Shown here piece by piece: positions 61,387-64,000 of a stretch of DNA of 64,000 bases. The stretch is from Verrucomicrobiota bacterium (GTDB lineage: Bacteria > Verrucomicrobiota > Verrucomicrobiia > Limisphaerales > J093): assembly GCA_022710935.1 (NCBI GenBank), contig JAKLFY010000017.1, forward strand, positions 33,174 to 97,173, written 5' to 3'. The translations under genes were made by a program, and so were the position numbers. Position 1 is the first letter of the stretch. The number at the start of each line of letters is the position of its first letter. Under the pieces are notes generated by a model, which was not told where the DNA came from, made no database searches, and saw nothing but the letters and a program-made list of their open reading frames with translations.

Positions 61387-62143
61387 AGCGGGAGCGTCCG
61401 ATTCGAACTTTGACGCCACACGGGCATTGGTAGAGCTTGAGCTTGGAGCCGGGTCGGGAGACGGTGGTCGAGGGTGTCGCAGAGAAACCGGCGAGAGAAA
61501 CGCCGTACTTCGTTAAGATGTTGATGAAGGCGCTTTCGCCGGCAGCGTACTCGGTGAAGCCGCGATGATTGATGATCAGCCCGAGAGTGCGGGCCTTTTG
61601 TCGGAACTGGCGGTTGTGATAATTCCGCCGTCCCGGCGTACCGTGTTGCTGTTGCCAGGCGTGCAACAACTCGTGTAGCACCGTGCCATAGACGCGCCAC
61701 GGCGGGCTGTGGCGCACGTGCTCCTCATCCAGGGCGATTTCGTCGGTCAGCCCGAATCCGTTTCGTCCGTAATGAAAGTGACCGAGACGGCCTCCGCGAA
61801 GGGAAGCGATGAGCAAGGCCGGCACCGCAGTTTCGAGTTTAAACTCCACGATGAACCGCTCCGCCCAAAGGTGGAGGTCCGCGGCCGCCGCTTGCCAGGG
61901 CCATCTCGTCACGCCGGTTTGGTGGGCGCGCAACGCAACGTTGATCGGTTCCGCCGGCGAGTGGGTGGCGGTGGATTTTTTCGCCTTTGAAATGACAACG
62001 CGCTTCAGTATCGTATCAACCGCTGGCGGGGCCTTGACGGTTTGGGCCTGCCCGTCCGCGGTCTGGGCAGAATCCCCAGCGAGGCATCGCGGGACGTGTG
62101 GCTCAGCGTGACAGGGCGTCGGAGTCGCCTTTGCGCGGGCCAT
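61301..62143 (-). CDS. SprT-like zinc metallopeptidase
   Basis: A 280-residue protein. The peptidase motif is HELLHAWQQQHG (HExxH), preceded by ALDEEHVRHSPPWRVYGTVL and followed by HNRQFRQKARTLG. The C-terminus has a zinc ribbon (YQCPCGVKVR and NAKCLDCDGVF). This is the SprT/Spartan layout, a family that acts on DNA-protein crosslinks; on mobile elements its role is not known. The start at ATG 62143 (MARAKATPTP) was chosen because the longer frame upstream is not protein-like. Confidence 0.8.
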   Translation of the reverse strand: MARAKATPTPCHAEPHVPRCLAGDSAQTADGQAQTVKAPPAVDTILKRVVISKAKKSTATHSPAEPINVALRAHQTGVTRWPWQAAAADLHLWAERFIVEFKLETAVPALLIASLRGGRLGHFHYGRNGFGLTDEIALDEEHVRHSPPWRVYGTVLHELLHAWQQQHGTPGRRNYHNRQFRQKARTLGLIINHRGFTEYAAGESAFINILTKYGVSLAGFSATPSTTVSRPGSKLKLYQCPCGVKVRIGRSRFNAKCLDCDGVFVLQAPTLPQPSRSPVL

Positions 62144-62793
62144 GCCGAGTTGGATGCGTTCCCTGGGAGATGGCTGGTGTGCAGCCGATGAATCAAGCAG
62201 CCCCGATGTTCCAGTTGCGCCGCTGGCGCACGCGATGTGCACCGCAGGCCCTTCGGTGGTGGGCCGCAAGCGAACTGGGTTTTTTGGCAGCCGGACATGC
62301 GACGCGCTGCAATCACCCTTCGGTGTCGGACCGTGGGTAGCAGCGTGTCGGTTACCTGTTCGGGCGGCGTGCATAGCTGGAGCCGTTTTGCCGCACAATC
62401 GACCCTTTCCGACAAGCTGGGATGCAACGGTGGAAAGAAACGAATTCCACCCACATTTCCCATCCTGACGACGGGACCGCATGCAGGGGACCAGTCCGCG
62501 CCTCACGCCAGAGGCTGGTCAGATGCAGGCAGCCTTGCGAGCGGACCACTCCCGGGCGAGTCGCGTGCTGCTGAGATGCCGCCGCGACCGGACGATTGGC
62601 CCAGGAGGTGTTCTGACGATAAACACGTGTACGCCAGCACCTCTTTCGGCAGCGCATCTTCGCTGCGGTAAGCGCGATGTAGCGGACCAAGTTCCGCCAT
62701 CGGCCACCTGGGATCTGGTTTCGTTGAAAAATCGCTCCGCGCTTTCCTCGCTTTGTGCTTGTTTCCTAGGTTTGCAAATATGAACCTCCAGCT
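62144..62793. other. Intergenic region, nothing recognised
   Basis: About 650 bases between divergent genes. No convincing gene, hairpin or repeat was seen; promoters for both neighbours are expected here. Confidence 0.5.
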
Positions 62794-63885
62794 GTGTACA
62801 CGAGATTTGAGCTTCATTTCGTGGAGTCATCCGAGTCGCCTCCGAAGCTCGTCCACACTCGATTTTCCCGTACGAACGCGCCTGTAGACGGAAGAACCTT
62901 GCACGCCGACTTGTGGGAAACGCGGCAGATCGAGTCGAACCCCGCCTGCTGTTTTCAATGGCGGAAAGGGACGAAGGGGCTTTCGGTGCTTTGCCTCCGC
63001 ACGCTTGGCCGTTGGCTAAGAGGAGATCGCGCACGCTTTTCACTTACCCGCCGACATCCGTTCGGTTCAGCATTGTATGAAGCCGCTCGTCGCGGAGCGG
63101 AGGATCGCAAGAACGCATGGCTACGGCGCATGTTCACGCAGCCAGCTGACAAGCGCACATCGGCGGATGCGGAGGCCGCGGAGTACCACGCGATACTGCT
63201 GGACCATCGCAAAGCGGAGCAGCAAGTGTCTCTAGACCCCATGACCTGGGCTGGCGCGGACATGCAGGTGGTCGTAAACGACCGGCTCGTGGAGGATGCC
63301 GAGGAACTCGATCGCCTAGCGGATCGCATCGAACAGAACCTTGCCCCACCTTCACCCCTTTCGGTGGTACTTGACGTGCTTGTGCGCAATCGCGTCACCG
63401 GCGATTTTATCTCGATTACAGAGCAGCCAACGGTCGTACCTGTGCTGGAGGGAGACGAACTGCAACTCGTTGCAAAAGCTAATCAGGCGGCATTCATGTG
63501 TCTGGTGTGGGTTGATCAAAACGGAACGCCTATTCCTATGCACCCGTGGGATTGGAGGAATGCAGTCTGGAGCCCGCGTCCGAAATGGGTGGCCACCACT
63601 GAGCTAAGAATCCCGCCTGCGCTGACTGCTGGCCGGCGAAGTGAACTCAGCGTTACGGGACGCGCGGGAATGGAAACGATCATACTCCTGGTGAACCTGA
63701 AGGTGCCGTCGAAGCAGGCGCTGCAGGACTTGCCCGTTCTGCTGCAGCACCAGGTCGTCGACACCGGCAACACCCAGCTTGGCTGGCCTGCGCGAAGTAC
63801 GTTCCACCGGATGATGTTGAAACCCGGCCCGCGTGCCGAACAGCGATCGCCCGCTGTGGGAAGGCCGGACGATCCAGTGCAGTGA
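62794..63885 (+). CDS. Unknown protein, possibly truncated by an insertion sequence
   Basis: A 363-residue open frame starting at GTG 62794; ATG 63130 is an alternative, since the first ~100 residues have little protein character. Residues ~195-320 (LSVVLDVLVRNRVTGDFISITEQPTVVPVLEGDELQLVAKANQAAFMCLVWVDQNG..., VATTELRIPP) form a beta-rich region reminiscent of DUF4384-type domains found beside caspase-like or kinase-like effectors. The stop lies 3 bp before the presumed end of an IS element, so the true C-terminus may be missing. No function is assigned. Confidence 0.5.
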   Translation: MYTRFELHFVESSESPPKLVHTRFSRTNAPVDGRTLHADLWETRQIESNPACCFQWRKGTKGLSVLCLRTLGRWLRGDRARFSLTRRHPFGSALYEAARRGAEDRKNAWLRRMFTQPADKRTSADAEAAEYHAILLDHRKAEQQVSLDPMTWAGADMQVVVNDRLVEDAEELDRLADRIEQNLAPPSPLSVVLDVLVRNRVTGDFISITEQPTVVPVLEGDELQLVAKANQAAFMCLVWVDQNGTPIPMHPWDWRNAVWSPRPKWVATTELRIPPALTAGRRSELSVTGRAGMETIILLVNLKVPSKQALQDLPVLLQHQVVDTGNTQLGWPARSTFHRMMLKPGPRAEQRSPAVGRPDDPVQ

Positions 63886-63887
63886 AA

Positions 63888-63907
63888 TGGACCCCGGAAT
63901 TTGGACC
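63888..63907 (+). mobile_element. Left end of an IS3-type insertion sequence
   Basis: TGGACCCCGGAATTTGGACC resembles the terminal inverted repeats of many IS3-family elements. A transposase-type start follows 55 bp later. The rest lies outside the window. Confidence 0.65.
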
Positions 63908-63962
63908 AGAGGTTAAGTTAGATTTTGCCGTGGATCGCTGGGTGTGAGAAACCAGCGAGACC

Positions 63963-64000
63963 ATGAGTAAAACTAAATCAAACAAACGGAGACGACACAG
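63963..64000 (+). CDS. IS3-type transposase OrfA, first codons only
   Basis: ATG 63963 opens MSKTKSNKRRRH, the basic start typical of IS3-family OrfA, a helix-turn-helix protein that binds the IS ends. Only 12 codons are visible. Confidence 0.6.
   Translation, partial: MSKTKSNKRRRH

Noticed and set aside
1..64000. tRNA, rRNA and attachment sites
   Set aside because: None recognised by eye; att sites in particular would need the element's far boundaries, which are not in the window.

Overview
The window reads as GC-rich DNA from a member of the Verrucomicrobiota, probably a Limisphaerales/Pedosphaera-like lineage. This is inferred from the giant secreted proteins that end in a W...FYR-type beta domain, the APxPxGDG dockerin-like motifs, and the style of the integrase and small conserved genes. 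No rRNA or tRNA gene was seen, so the taxonomic call is a recollection of family style and not a proof.

Left edge (1-4.1 kb): the end of a GmrSD-like HNH/DUF4268 nuclease, a DEDDh exonuclease, DNA polymerase IV and a conserved protein of unknown function. About 1.8 kb without a convincing gene but with strong hairpins follows.

Replication and partition (5.9-9.6 kb): a ribbon-helix-helix protein, a two-winged-helix replication initiator, ParA and ParB form a tight operon. The initiator gene carries an iteron array followed by an A-rich stretch inside its own coding sequence, and a near-canonical parS core. A different 16-bp palindrome, GTTCASACGTYTGAAC, occurs four times between 4.1 and 16.1 kb. 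One copy lies 23 bp after parB and another lies upstream of the relaxase gene.

Transfer (9.6-31.4 kb): on the minus strand lie a MobF relaxase-helicase, an ArdC-like antirestriction protein, a DUF2958 protein, a VirD4-like coupling protein and an overlapping ClpB-D2-like AAA+ ATPase. On the plus strand a SorC-like regulator is followed by a T4SS operon with almost every gene overlapping the next: sigma-like protein, VirB2, VirB3, VirB4 (split in two), lipoprotein, VirB5, VirB6, VirB8, VirB9, VirB10, lipoprotein. No VirB11 was found. Together this is the backbone of a self-transmissible plasmid or an integrative conjugative element.

Cargo (31.5-56.8 kb): two minus-strand operons encode very large secreted proteins. 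One pair has P-domain and cadherin/Ig-like modules. The other holds a 5'-truncated DUF1573/rhodanese gene, a 1,650-residue protein with dockerin-like and cohesin-like modules, and a 4,265-residue cohesin/Ig/FnIII/RHS protein with a compositionally distinct C-terminal tip. A VapBC pair and 1.4 kb of repeats lie between them. Heptanucleotide, REP-like and inverted-repeat insertions occur inside these coding sequences.

Right edge (56.8-64 kb): debris of a second mobile element. It holds an integrase lacking its N-terminus at the same breakpoint that truncates the DUF1573 gene, an N6-adenine methylase fused in frame to a second VirB5-like gene, a SprT-like protease, an unknown protein, and the first bases of an IS3-type insertion sequence.
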